Position numbers and translations under genes: made by a program. The notes under the pieces were generated by a model. That model made no database searches. It had not been told where the DNA came from and worked only from the letters and a program-made list of their open reading frames with translations. From positions 723,146 through 787,145 of the forward strand of contig SCFE01000004.1 in the NCBI GenBank assembly GCA_004352715.1: a stretch of DNA of 64,000 nucleotides, given 5' to 3'. Positions 23,088 to 34,074 of this stretch are shown here, piece after piece (within the stretch, counting starts at the first letter, position 1; each line of letters starts with the position of its first letter). Source of the DNA: Hofstenia miamia. Lineage: Eukaryota > Xenacoelomorpha > Acoela.

Positions 23088-23789
23088 ATGACTGAGAAAC
23101 GTGCTTTAATTTATGGTGGTCGCGGAGCACTCGGCAGTACATGTGTGGAAACATTTCGCAACAATGGCTGGTGGGTTCTTTCTATTGATGTATTTGAACA
23201 ACCAAAGGCCAATTCTAACATTGTTTTGAACATTCAAGATGATATGGAGAAGCACGTAGAAAAAATTGAAAATGAACTTGATAAAGACATGACGTTCAAA
23301 TGCATTCTTTGCGTTGCTGGTGGTTGGGCTGGAGGGGCAATTAGTTCCCGGAAGGTATTTTCAGCAACTGACCTCATGTGGAGACAGAGCGTATGGAGCT
23401 CTGTAATTGCGTCCCATATTGCTAGCAAGCATTTAGATTCTGATGGATTTCTGCAGCTTACTGGTGCAGTTCCTTGCTTACAAGGTACTCCTGGAATGGT
23501 TGGCTATGGAATGGCGAAGGCTGCAGTACATCAACTCATAAAAAGTTTAGCATGCCCATCTTCTGGCTTAAGCAAGACTTCAACTGTTTTCGGAATACTT
23601 CCAATTGTTTTGGATACTCCTGGAAATAGAGCTGGTATGCCATCCGCTGACACTTCTTCTTGGACTCCGCTAGATTATGTTGCTGGATTACTCTTAAAAA
23701 TAGTCAATAAAGATGCTCCTTGCGATAATGGATCTCTAATAAAATTAGTTACCGAAAATGGTACAACCAAAACTGAAGTTGTTTCGTAA
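23088..23789 (+). CDS. QDPR: Dihydropteridine reductase (quinoid dihydropteridine reductase)
   Basis: This cytosolic short-chain dehydrogenase/reductase uses NADH to turn quinonoid dihydrobiopterin back into tetrahydrobiopterin, the cofactor of the aromatic amino-acid hydroxylases. The frame encodes 233 residues, close to the usual 240 or so. The N-terminal nucleotide-binding motif is YGGRGALGS (residues 9-17), followed by the family-typical WWV at 28-30 and CVAGGWAGG at 75-83. The catalytic YxxxK is YGMAK (Tyr140, Lys144), with TPGM before it. The conserved SSWTPL is at 190-195. The ATG at 23088 is preferred because it gives the normal N-terminus; an in-frame TTG lies 9 bases upstream. The whole coding region is uninterrupted, unlike the multi-exon vertebrate gene. 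I see no lesion. No clear AATAAA follows the stop. Confidence 0.95.
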   Translation: MTEKRALIYGGRGALGSTCVETFRNNGWWVLSIDVFEQPKANSNIVLNIQDDMEKHVEKIENELDKDMTFKCILCVAGGWAGGAISSRKVFSATDLMWRQSVWSSVIASHIASKHLDSDGFLQLTGAVPCLQGTPGMVGYGMAKAAVHQLIKSLACPSSGLSKTSTVFGILPIVLDTPGNRAGMPSADTSSWTPLDYVAGLLLKIVNKDAPCDNGSLIKLVTENGTTKTEVVS

Positions 23790-23883
23790 GGTTGTTGGAT
23801 GAAGAGTGTATCATTTAATTTTTTTCTGAAATATACAATATTATCACGCTTATTGCATTTTTTCTGATCTTTAAAAACGTATG

Positions 23884-23921
<38 letters not shown>

Positions 23922-23925
23922 GAAT

Positions 23926-24060
23926 NNNNNNNNNNNNNNNNNNNNNNNNNNNNNNNNNNNNNNNNNNNNNNNNNNNNNNNNNNNNNNNNNNNNNNNNNNN
24001 NNNNNNNNNNNNNNNNNNNNNNNNNNNNNNNNNNNNNNNNNNNNNNNNNNNNNNNNNNNN
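23926..24060. other. Assembly gap inside TA repeats
   Basis: A gap of 135 N, flanked on both sides by (TA)n and by the same AAAACGAAT sequence, so the two sides may overlap. Confidence 0.95.
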
Positions 24061-24129
24061 TATATATATATATATATATATAAAACGAATTTTACTTAGT
24101 GCGTCCAATATGACAACAAAAAGTATTCA

Positions 24130-25030
24130 GAAAGTATCGCTTTATCTGTTGGAGTACCGCGAGGGAGGCAATATCTGGTATGTTATTTACACATTTCACA
24201 GACGAAATACGCACAAACCTAATTACTTATACTGAAAAATCGTGAAGTAATTAAATACTCAGACGATGCATGCATTTTAGGAGAAATTTTTGCCTCAACT
24301 TGTGAAAGTGATGAATTTTCATAAAAATAAACGTGATGTAATTACAATGTCAAATGATAATAACTTGATTATTAACGAATCCAAATTCGATGATATTGTT
24401 AAACAAGTCAATTAAGTGTAACAACATTGAACTTGACTAGTACTTAAGTAAAATATCTTGGTATTAAATTAAACAACGATTTAAATTGGAATGGTCATGT
24501 TGATTATACGTTATTAAGGTTTTTCGTTCACTATTATCAATGTCGCTTTTTATTGAATTCCTTCCAAAAGCTAAACAATGGATGATATTCAAAGCATACA
24601 TCGATATAATATTATACTTACGCTTCAGTTGTCGTGGTGCCAGGTAATAATGTAAGCAACACAAAATTTCTGGAAAGCCAAATATCATTAAACCTTAAAA
24701 TCAAATTGATTTGAATGTTGAAATTATGTTAATCAAGCAATTGTTGATGAAATTTATTACTATGAGAAAATTTCCTATAAGAGCTGTTTTTGAAAATTCT
24801 TATAATGCTAAGTGTATTTTATAAATTTCATTGTTCTAGAAAAATTTCTGACTGTTAGTTGATTTTATCCGAATTCGAAGAAAGATCCAGCCGATTGTGT
24901 TGGAGCCAATGATTTAAAACTTCTTAAAAATTGTGACATTAGTATCAAATTACAAACTTTTAAAAACAGCATTACTGAATGTAGCTACGGTGAAGCCAGT
25001 GACAAATTTGTAAATTATATATTTTGATGT
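24130..25030 (+). pseudogene. Decayed LINE reverse transcriptase fragment
   Basis: Read on the + strand, LSVGVPRGRQYL (about 24140-24178) matches reverse transcriptase motif 4, and KYSDDACIL (about 24250-24285) matches motif 5 (YADD, with Ser in place of Ala). VKYLGIKLNNDLNWNGHV (about 24447-24503) is the typical thumb region of jockey/CR1-type LINEs. C-terminal pieces continue to about 25030. Stops and frameshifts break it. It starts immediately after the TA-flanked gap, so its 5' part may be lost in the gap. Confidence 0.8.
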
Positions 25031-25413
25031 ATTTTAATACATATTGAAATGTGCATAATGTCCTCAGTATCTACAAATGCTCAATATTGAAATATTTGGA
25101 AGTTTTCTAAAAATGGTTGTTTTAGGAATGTACGTATATGAATTATCAAACGTAATAAATGATTTTGTCAAGCGCTTTCTATGTAATCATCAATAGCTTA
25201 TACAAAATGATTTAATTTAAATGCTTATCCCATTTCTTTCAATTTTGTTTTGTTACTTAATGAAATTATACTCTGTTTTAATAGAAAAATATTAGCTCCA
25301 TCATGGCCTTCCATAAATAGAAGGCCCTGGCGCCAAGTATGCATAAATTCTGTAAAAAAAGTTGCTTAGCGCCAGCTATATTCTGTGCGTTACTTTGAAT
25401 TTTTTATTTAACC

Positions 25414-25731
25414 TCAAACATCTCTAGTTTCTAACAGTGCGATTCGGATGCAAAAATACATCAAAATTTTATCAGGATAAACGGGAGTTAATTCTATTAT
25501 TGGATAACTTTTTGACATCGAAAAATCAGACTGCCACAAAGTTGTTTCCAACAATTGACTTTCTGATAATTTTTCTGTCAATATAGAAGAAGCCTGTTTT
25601 CTGACATCTTCGAGTGTTCTCCCATTGTTCCGTATTATTGAGCTTTGGTAGATATCAGAGTACTTCTTGGTAGATAGTCTCTTAATGTGATTCCCTATGA
25701 CTTCTTTTTGAAATATTTCATAAAGGTGCAC
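25414..25731 (-). CDS. Unassigned open frame, possible exon
   Basis: A 105-codon frame on the - strand with balanced amino-acid composition and no low-complexity bias, for example NGRTLEDVRKQASSILTEKL and YPIIELTPVYPDKILMYF. I do not recognise a family. It ends 20 bases outside the left end of the pogo-like transposon at 25752, so it is not part of that element. It could be an exon of an unseen host gene or remains of another transposon. Confidence 0.3.
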   Translation of the reverse strand: MHLYEIFQKEVIGNHIKRLSTKKYSDIYQSSIIRNNGRTLEDVRKQASSILTEKLSESQLLETTLWQSDFSMSKSYPIIELTPVYPDKILMYFCIRIALLETRDV

Positions 25732-26074
25732 CTCCGCTCAATTACTATATATAGTCAGGTCCCCTAATAAGAACAGATTTTGCCTATAGTTGCTTCCAGC
25801 TTTTGCAGTATTAGTTGTTTTGCCTTTAACTTCCTGTGGTTGTGGACAGCTTTACTCTAGTTGTGTCTCCTAAACCACATAAAGATTTTTTAAAAACTCG
25901 TTTTGCTGTTCTTATTAGGTCCCTGGGTATAAAAAAAGAACAGCAATTCGTTTTCAACTGTAGAACTAATATATGCCCGGGTTGGGTGTAAGAACAACGT
26001 CAGGAAGTTTAAGAAATATATTTTTGAAATAAAACCGAATTATAAGACACATATACACAAAGGCTACATAGCAA

Positions 26075-27692
26075 TTATGTTGAACAGATATCACACACAA
26101 AAAAATCATCTTCGTTTGCGCAATTTAAGCAAAACCAATCTTCGCAGCTGGTGCACTGAATCCACGGGCAGTCGCTCTCCATATATGTGGTGAAGCAAGA
26201 TGAGCATATGTTGTCATTGTCGCCATCAGATCAAGGACGAGAAGATGTTGGACGAACACTAACCTTTTTTGTTGGTCGTTTGCGTTTCGACCAATTATCA
26301 TTTTCCTTCTCTTGCAGCAAGCAAACGGCTTCAGGAGTGGTTACACTGTATCCAGCTGATCGCTTTATCCTTTTTCGCAGAGTTGATGCTGGTTGGTTGG
26401 TTCGTTGAAACACATCAACAATAGCTCGTTGAATTGCTTCGCATGGCGTAGAAGTCAATGGCGGAAGTCGATGCTTCGGATTGAGTAGAAGTCGACGGAA
26501 GATTCACAACTTTGGCTGCAGCAATCTTATTTTGTGGAATGGCAGATTTGTCGAGTGGAAAGATTCCAGCCTTCATAAAGCCCGAGACGCAGTGTTGAGG
26601 TTTAAATGAGCGCTCAAACAACTTCTTCATCAATTTTGGAAACGTTTCTTTATTTATGGCTCGCAAACGACTTTCGAGATAATAATCATCTAGAATATCT
26701 TTCCATGTAGATTTTACAGGCCCATATACTGCGACATCAAGAGGCTGAAGGGCATGCGATGCATGTGGCGAAAAAGAACCAAATGGATACCATTACTTCG
26801 AGCAACATTAACAATTCGCACACTAACGTGAGAACTATGGACATCCATGAAAAGAACCACTGGGCGTACGACGTCTTTAATGTAGTCAATGAAATGTTTG
26901 CACAACCAGTCGAAGAACATTGGTTCTTCTATCCATCCTCGAGCAGTATTATTATAACGAGCACCAGTTGGACCTCTACTGCACCAATTTTCATAAGGAT
27001 GAGCTGATCTGTAGATAATATATGGAGGAACAATTCTTCTAGCTGCACTAATGCAATTCAGAGCAGATGTATTATATTTTCCAGAACCAGGTTGGATTTT
27101 ATATGGATTTTTACTGTCTTTTGGGACCAGGACTGTTTCCTTGCTCGAAGCATCAGAGAATCCTGTCTCGTCGGCGTTATGCAATTGTGATGGTTTATCA
27201 TGGACGCCAAGCTCAACCAAGAACACTTCAAGGAAGGAAAACCTAACATCAACGCATTCTTGGTTCATACCTTGCGCTCTAGAAAGCTACAGTGCTTCAG
27301 GACGACATTGCTTGAGTTCATTTTTCCATCTGTGACGAAACAGACGTACCGATTGTTTACCAGGCCAGTCATTGGTAAATCTTGAAGGACGACCAAGTCT
27401 AAGTACGAATGCCTGAGTAATGTCCATTAATCGCTTTCTTCCTAAAGGAAAGCCGACGTTGGCAAGCTCTTTTGCAGCCAGAACAAAATTGGTATTCTTC
27501 ATCTTTAGTAAGCTCAGCTGGTCTGCCTGCACCACATTTCGTCGACTGGGTACCACTTTTGTGTTTGCGATTGGTGCTGGATGGAATATTATATTGCTGC
27601 TATGCTTTTGATGATGATAGATGGTCAGTGCGGACCGCCTCGACAGCTTGTGCGAGAATATCTGGATCATGCGTAATACGTTTTGGTGGCAT
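26075..27692 (-). pseudogene. Pogo-like transposase with PHD-like finger, frameshifted
   Basis: Starts at the ATG at 27692 (MPPKRITHDPDILAQAVEAV), a pogo/Tigger-like N-terminus with a Psq-type helix-turn-helix. The DDE_1 domain follows in other frames: LHNADETGF (first Asp, about 27165) and VVLFMDVHSSHVSV (second Asp, about 26830). The third Asp region is near 26740-26760 (a damaged LQPLDV-type motif). The C-terminus reads ICSSC, then DCPWIQCTSCEDWFCLNC and CDIC before the stop at 26075, a PHD-like zinc finger. Stops and frameshifts split it into at least four pieces, so it is inactive. Length and layout equal the intact 535-aa transposase at 57558-59165, but sequences and ends differ, so it is a separate lineage. 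Confidence 0.85.
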
Positions 27693-29155
27693 ATCTATAA
27701 GATAAGATAAGANNNNNNNNNNNNNNNNNNNNNNNNNNNNNNNNNNNNNNNNNNNNNNNNNNNNNNNNNNNNNNNNNNNNNNNNNNNNNNNNNNNNNNNN
27801 NNNNNNNNNNNNNNNNNNNNNNNNNNNNNNNNNNNNNNNNNNNNNNNNNNNNNNNNNNNNNNNNNNNNNNNNNNNNNNNNNNNNNNNNNNNNNNNNNNNN
27901 NNNNNNNNNNNNNNNNNNNNNNNNNNNNNNNNNNNNNNNNNNNNNNNNNNNNNNNNNNNNNNNNNNNNNNNNNNNNNNNNNNNNNNNNNNNNNNNNNNNN
28001 NNNNNNNNNNNNNNNNNNNNNNNNNNNNNNNNNNNNNNNNNNNNNNNNNNNNNNNNNNNNNNNNNNNNNNNNNNNNNNNNNNNNNNNNNNNNNNNNNNNN
28101 NNNNNNNNNNNNNNNNNNNNNNNNNNNNNNNNNNNNNNNNNNNNNNNNNNNNNNNNNNNNNNNNNNNNNNNNNNNNNNNNNNNNNNNNNNNNNNNNNNNN
28201 NNNNNNNNNNNNNNNNNNNNTTGCCTTATTGCATTATTTATAAAAGAATTTCGCTTTATTTTAGATTTATAATTGTTTACAGCAAATCTTTTTGTTCTTT
28301 CGTTGATCTTGTTCGAAAATTCTGGGATTTTTATGCAATTATATGGTGGAAGCAATTTTAGTGGCGGTATTTATTTGAATTAACTGCTTAGGACTTGGGA
28401 TTGATTTATAAATATATTTTTTTAAAGCACTAGAACTTCGTTTACAAACATTAATGGTTCATTTATATTGAGTTTCGAGCTTTTTAATTAGTTCTTCGCG
28501 TATGTTTGAAAATAGAATACTGCTATAATTAAAGTGGCTAATTACCAATGAATTGTACAATTGCATTTTCTGGTAGTTGACTTAGGACGTGGTCTATTGT
28601 TTTTATACCAATAGCAATTTTATTTTGTAATGATTTAACATGTTCACTAAACAATAAATTTGAGTCAAAAGTAACCCCTAAATATTTAAAAGAAGTAACT
28701 TCGGGAATTTTGGTATTTTTTACTATTAAAATTTTTTAAGGACGATTTTTTTCAAAATTATGAGGCTTAAGTAAACAAAATTCAGTTTTTTCGGCATTAA
28801 TTCGTAATTTATGCATTGAAAAGTAATTGCATAATGATCGACAGGTTAACTCAATTTCATTTATTGCCTTATCATCAGATTTGTCTGCATAAAATACACA
28901 GGTATCATCTGCATATTGTATGAGATTGGTCTTGGTATGATATTTCATATCATTTATATAAATATTAAATCGTAGTGGGCCTAGAATAGTTCCCTGTGGT
29001 ATACCATTTTTGATAGGAAGCCAATTCGAAAAAACTTTATTGGCTTTTACCCGTTGAATTCTATTTGTAAGATAATTTGTTATAAAGCGAACACTATTAT
29101 TATCCATACCTATATGTTTTAGTTTTTCGTATAATATTTTATGATTGATTGATAA
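27693..29155 (-). pseudogene. LINE fragment nested in the pogo-like element
   Basis: Reverse transcriptase on the - strand: INHKILYEKLKHIGMDNNSV, then IKNGIPQGTILGPLRFNIYI (motif 4) and LIQYADDTCVFYADK (motif 5 with intact YADD), about 28736-29150. The thumb region TSFKYLGVTFDSNLLFSEHV lies near 28630-28700. A C-terminal tail at 28221-28355 follows with stops. The 3' side runs into a gap (27713-28220) and ends with AGATAAGATAAGATA-type repeats at 27697-27712, a plausible LINE microsatellite tail. The insertion point is only a few bases upstream of the transposase start codon. The 5' part (endonuclease) is missing, as in 5'-truncated insertions. Confidence 0.8.
27713..28220. other. Assembly gap
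   Basis: A gap of 508 N inside the LINE fragment, next to its 5-bp tandem repeat tail. Confidence 0.95.
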
Positions 29156-29276
29156 TAATAAAGTGTTAAGAAAACTTGCTTAAATTGCCACTTTAGCCTT
29201 ACGATTATTTCGAAACACTACAAACATTATCCACTGTTCTTATTAGGTCCCGTTCTTATTACAAGACCTAACTATA

Positions 29277-32200
29277 ATGTTTGTCATCAAAAAATAATTG
29301 AAAATGTAAGTATATTGCTTGGAAAAATTACCCAAACACTAGAAAGTTTGTTAAAGGTTATTTTAGACTTCTAAAAAGGGAGTGAAGACTGGATGACTAT
29401 CATAAACCTTTGATATGAATTACAAAACCACTTTTTACACTAAAACAACAATTATTTATTTTTAATTTAGGGTGATTGATAACTAGGCTCATATGAAGAA
29501 AGTTGCATTATTTATGTTCTTAATAAGTTTGTAAACTTAATACATGTATATGTACAGGAAAATTCAAATGTAAGTTTTTGTTGTTGCTGCTGCTGTTTTT
29601 GTTAATATAATGAGCACATTTAAAACAGAGTATATTTAATGTGGATAGAAAACCATTTCACTTTACAGTAAGGAATTATTGTAACTTGCCAGATTCAAAA
29701 ATAGTAATTTTACTTTCAGAACTATATTCAATATCAAAGTAAAACCGCATAAAGGCGCATTTCAGTTATTCTTAAGCTTACAGGATAAATGGACATTGAG
29801 GTGATTTTTTCGTCCTAATTGAACCTGCAGAATATAAGTTGTCTAAAATTTAGATCGATATAAAGCCATCTCTATGATAGTCAAGTTTTCGGAAAAGAAC
29901 GTTTGTAATTTAAATGCTGCCTAATGAGTTTTTAGGTAAAATATATTAGTTTCACTTTAGTCCCATATATCGTTACTACCTTAGCATATTAATTTTGTAC
30001 ACTTTTTTATTCTGAGATGGCGCTGATTAACTATTATCATTGAAACCCACTCCCATCTAAGTAGATAATAAAAAGCTACCTATTATTTTCTAAAACATAT
30101 TTGATTGTGAATTGAAAATTTCGAAATTCAAAATACCAACCGCAAACTGAAATACATTTAATGAGAGAATTGTAGGCGTTTGTATTATACTTTTTAATTT
30201 TTTCTTTAGAATTTTTATGTTTCGTGGGCATCTCTTCAAGTTGTCTGAATTGCCGCGTTTCTACGCTTTTTATAGATAACAAAGACACAAACTCAAATGC
30301 TATATTTCCTTTTGAAAGTCGTTTGCAATAGGAAACAAATTTTTTAATATTACATTTTAATTGGATGTTAAAGCAATTTGTATCAATTATGATTATAGCA
30401 TAAGGAAGTAATTTGTTAATGGATTATTTTTATTAGCATAATAGACAAAATTTGCTTTTCTTCATATTAATAGAATTTGCGAATTTATATAAAGAAATTA
30501 AATTGAATCAAGAAATGTCAAGGCATATTCTGGTTAAATTAGTTCGTTAAAAATTCGGGAGATTAATATAAATTCACAGAAATAGATTTTAAAGTTTGGA
30601 AAACTTGCAAAACGCTGAATGAAAAATTATTTAAAAGACAGTTTCGTTGTATTTGGGTTGAAATTCGTGATTTTGTCATTTAAATTTCATGTGGATTCTA
30701 AATTTGAAGAGAAAAATTTATTGATAAATTGCAACATCATTGTAAATTTGCTTATATTTAGCTTACGGAGTGAGTGAATATAAATTGATCTAGGTTGGCT
30801 TAGAACATCATTAACTGAAGTGTTTTTCTGAATAATGAATTTTCAAAAAATATTCAAATAGCCATTGAATAGTGTGCAACAGTATTTTATTCCTATGCTA
30901 AGATTTTGTTAAGTGAAAAGATCAATTTCGCTACAACTATCAAAATCTAGTGAGCTTTCTATCGAATCGAATGGAGTTAAGCCATTCAATCACATAATCA
31001 GTCAATCAATCTTTTGCTCTCTCCCTTTTCTATACACTTACAATAATGGACTCGATTTTGTTGTGATTCTATGCACATTTGTGCATTAAATGTTACCATG
31101 CTTTGAATGTGCTTATAGTATTAAATGGTTAGTTAAGGAGGTCATACATAGGTGTAAAATGGTCGGGTCAACTGGTACCAGTCAGATCGGCTCAGGTCGG
31201 ATCGGGTCAGTAGTTTATGATCGGCCGGTTTTAACCGCTCTAAAACCGATCAAATAAAGATTGAGTGAATGACAAAGACTTAGCTTCTTTGAATTAAATT
31301 TTGATGAAATCCGTAATTTTTAAGATTAAGCGCCAAAATTTTAAAATTCTATGCAACTGGTTAAAAATTGGGATTTACTTGAAGATAATTTTTCAGTAAT
31401 CGACATAATTGCATCACTTGTAAAGGCGTTAGTTGATTTTTATGTGCAGCATTTTTTTAAAAAATTTAGTAAAAGATTACGGTATTGAGATTGGCCTTAT
31501 AATTTTTCGCAATAAGGGGATCTCCATTTTTGTATAAAGATGTTTTTTCATTTTCTCCGAAAATTCGTTTTCAATCATGCATTGATTAAATGTAAATGAT
31601 AGGTGGTCGCTAAATTTATGATAAAATTCTTAATTATAAAGAAAGGTAAATGTGTAGAATCTGAAGATTTATTAACATCTAAATTTCGTAAGATAACTTT
31701 TAATTCCCTTAAGGTAGAAAACCTAAATTGCAACGTCGATTTACAATTTCATTGACTGAGTTCTGATAGAAGAATTTTAGGAAAATTGAAGTTACCTCAT
31801 TCTTTAAATTTAAACATCTCTAGGTCGATTCAAAACTTTCACATTTGTTAAGTATAAGTTAATCCTTCATTAATGTTTCCATTCCAACCTGGAACTAACG
31901 GCCTAAAGAAATTAAAAACATTGAAAAAATGTATTTCTGGTAAATCATTGCTAGAATACACTCTGTTTAAGGATGAGTGTGCCTTAACTCGTTATTAAAG
32001 TAGTACAATAAAAATTTTTTCATAGCCTAAAAGATTTTTTTGTAACTTATGCAATTTGTGTATATGTGTTGTGTGAATTTATTGATACTATTCAGAAAAA
32101 TTATTAGTTATTTAATTGGCCGCATTTTTCTGAATAAATAATCTCTTATCCTACTTTTTCTAACATGTTTTTATATATATTTGAATATTTACTAATCCGT

Positions 32201-32330
32201 GCAAGCTGGATTAGTGAGGTGAATTCACTTTTGGGAATTTCAAATTAAATTCCAGTCTTGTTCTCAATCTCAATTGAAGCACAATGTCACTTTTAACTCT
32301 TAAAATTTAACTTTATTCATTATATATATA
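29277..32330. other. Long stretch without a recognised gene
   Basis: About 3 kb of AT-rich sequence. At 31147-31215 CATAGGTGTAAAATGGTCGG is followed by repeated TCGGGTC/GATCGG units, which resembles a hAT end with GC-rich subterminal repeats, but no matching second end is visible. A short open frame at 30076-30288 (-) is not recognisable. Confidence 0.4.
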
Positions 32331-32428
32331 NNNNNNNNNNNNNNNNNNNNNNNNNNNNNNNNNNNNNNNNNNNNNNNNNNNNNNNNNNNNNNNNNNNNNN
32401 NNNNNNNNNNNNNNNNNNNNNNNNNNNN
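32331..32428. other. Assembly gap
   Basis: A gap of 98 N, preceded by a short TA run and followed by Tc1-end sequence. Confidence 0.95.
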
Positions 32429-32503
32429 TGTTATTATATTGTTTCTATTAAACGTTTTTTAGTATTAAATGCGAAAATTTCTAAATTTGGAAAGTGTTCC
32501 CAT
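32429..32503 (+). repeat. Solo Tc1 3'-end fragment
   Basis: This 75-bp piece is almost identical to 40008-40086, the right-end interior of the Tc1 element at 38748-40103 (shared TTTTTTAGTATTAAATGCG and GGAAAGTGTTCCCAT). It stops at CCCAT and runs into TA repeats, lacking the final TIR bases. It may be part of a second copy hidden in the gap or a misplaced read overlap. Confidence 0.75.
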
Positions 32504-32514
32504 TATATATATAT

Positions 32515-32545
<31 letters not shown>

Positions 32546-32915
32546 TATAATTCAGGTAAATTAGCATCGGGTAAAGCAAGCAGAAAACAGGTATTGTGAG
32601 AATGAATTGATAAATTTCTACAAGCAAAACAATCTAGTGACTGGATTCTAGTCCTTAGAAAAATAATTTAATAACAACACCATGCTTATAGTAAATATTT
32701 CCATTCAGGAAAAGACAAGGAATATATTCACAACTAGCAACAGAAGCAATTTTACTTCCACAATAAATAAATATCAGATTAAAGTCCAGTTCAATGAGTT
32801 AATGTCACATCATAATATTTTGCTTAAACCTTCAGTGTTAAAATGACATTTGAGGGTGTTCAGCAACAACGAAGAATTACTAAATACTATTAATAAACAT
32901 AAATTAAGACATTTA
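32504..32915. other. TA microsatellite and unassigned sequence
   Basis: TA repeats (about 32504-32546) are followed by AT-rich sequence with no recognised frame. Confidence 0.5.
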
Positions 32916-32955
32916 ATTAATATATTTCGGCTTACAAAGCCATTGTCACAAAACT
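32916..32955 (-). ncRNA. Degenerate hammerhead-ribozyme-like motif (Penelope type)
   Basis: The - strand reads GTGACAATGGCTTTGTAAGC, then CGAAATAT. The order is a conserved-core-like GTGACAA, a hairpin GGCTT-TGT-AAGCC that would be stem II, then GAAA. Penelope-like elements carry minimal hammerhead ribozymes with a CTGATGA-stem-GAAA core in their terminal repeats. Here two core bases differ (C3 and G8), so cleavage activity is unlikely. Penelope coding remnants lie on the same strand about 1.6 kb away. Confidence 0.4.
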
Positions 32956-33119
32956 TTTTCTTACAAATTATTCCCCTATATTTTTAAAATTTTATACTAA
33001 TAAATAATAACACTAAATCTTAATGATTAGCAGTAATAGTTTATGTACATAGTCCCCTTTCGAATTTTAATTTGGTTTTAGGGATGTCTAGTTAAAATGC
33101 TTTCAGAGATTTTTAGATG

Positions 33120-33310
33120 TTCGCTTCTTTACTCCTTGTAATGAAATGAAATGAAATATCTATATTTAGAGTTGCTTTTTACAATATAAAATACTGCTTA
33201 CAACTCTAAATATCGTCAAACGATAGAAATAAAGGAACAAAACACATGCAAACACATAAAATGTATATAATAATAAAAATAATAGTAATAATAATAATAA
33301 TAAGGGCTAT
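33120..33310. repeat. Short simple repeats
   Basis: Contains AAATGAAATGAAATGAAAT near 33140 and an (AAT)n run at about 33280-33302. No gene is recognised between these and the LINE remnant at 33466. Confidence 0.7.
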
Positions 33311-33465
33311 ATTTCCTGTACATATATAAAATGTAAATAGGAAAAACTACAAAAATAGAAAATAAAACTAGCTACAAGATTTTCAGCTTAACGTTTTCAT
33401 TGTTTAGAAACTTGCAAGCCTTATGAATATAAGTTTTTGTACAATTCATTGTACATTCTTGCTAA

Positions 33466-34050
33466 CTACATTTTTCTGCGAGGGTTGAAGGACGGAGTTA
33501 ATCTTCCGTTCATTGGGTGACGTTCATAACTTTGTATACGTTTATTTGCTTTCCTAAACATAACTTCATAGCTTTGATTTATGCCACATTTAAGGAGATC
33601 ATAATCTAATTTGGACAATTTGGCAAATAGCCTAATAGGTTTTGAGAGTTTGGCTCTTTGTTTTCTTGTAAGTCCGGGTGCCAAGACTGCAGAACAATAT
33701 AACTGCTTTGTCTTGTTGTATGCATTAAAGATTAGCATAATCCTATCATGGGTTATGAAGGACAATTTTCTTGATATCGCTTTAACAGTTGCATATAATG
33801 AAATGATTAACTGGTTTACATGTTTACTCCAATTCAATTTATCATTTATTATTATGCCCAAAAATTTTGAGGTTGCCTTGAGTACTTCTTGGCCATCCAT
33901 CTCAAGTGGTGCTTTAGCAATATCTATGAGGGGCTCATTTCGAATGTTGTTATGTATGAAATTTAATTCTACTGATTTAGCAAGATTAAGCAACAAATTT
34001 TTTTCAACGAAATGTCAAATATTCGCTCAACATTTCTTGTGCTCTTAAAT
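33466..34050 (-). pseudogene. LINE reverse transcriptase C-terminal fragment
   Basis: The - strand frame contains NLLLNLAKSVELNFIHN (start of the region after the catalytic motif), TSKFLGIIINDKLNWSKHVN (thumb, about 33810-33875) and a basic C-terminal part ending MNGRLTPSFNPRRKM before the stop. This is the conserved end of jockey/CR1-like ORF2 proteins. The catalytic palm and endonuclease are missing. The frame is open for 176 codons, so it is younger or less damaged than the other LINE pieces. Confidence 0.85.
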
Positions 34051-34074
34051 AATCTTCATGAAAGCTCCTTAAAG

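Larger units (their letters stand above)
25752..29274 (-). mobile_element. Pogo-like DNA transposon, decayed, with a LINE inserted
   Basis: The left end reads TAGTCAGGTCCCCTAATAAG. The right end read inward is TAGTTAGGTCTTGTAATAAG. Both are flanked by TA (25750-25751, 29275-29276). A subterminal motif, GTTCTTATTAGGTCCC, occurs about 160 bp inside the left end and about 20-40 bp inside the right end, as expected for transposase binding sites. The element encodes a broken pogo-type transposase on the - strand and is interrupted by a LINE fragment between about 27693 and 29155. Confidence 0.8.

Noticed and set aside
26187-27705. Plus-strand ORFs across the older transposase.
   Set aside because: They are the reverse complement of the broken pogo-like transposase and show no motifs of their own.
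31147-31250. A GC-rich GATCGG/TCGGGTC cluster after CATAGGTGTAAAATGG, like a hAT end.
   Set aside because: No partner end or 8-bp duplication could be found, so it is mentioned only as a possible solo end.
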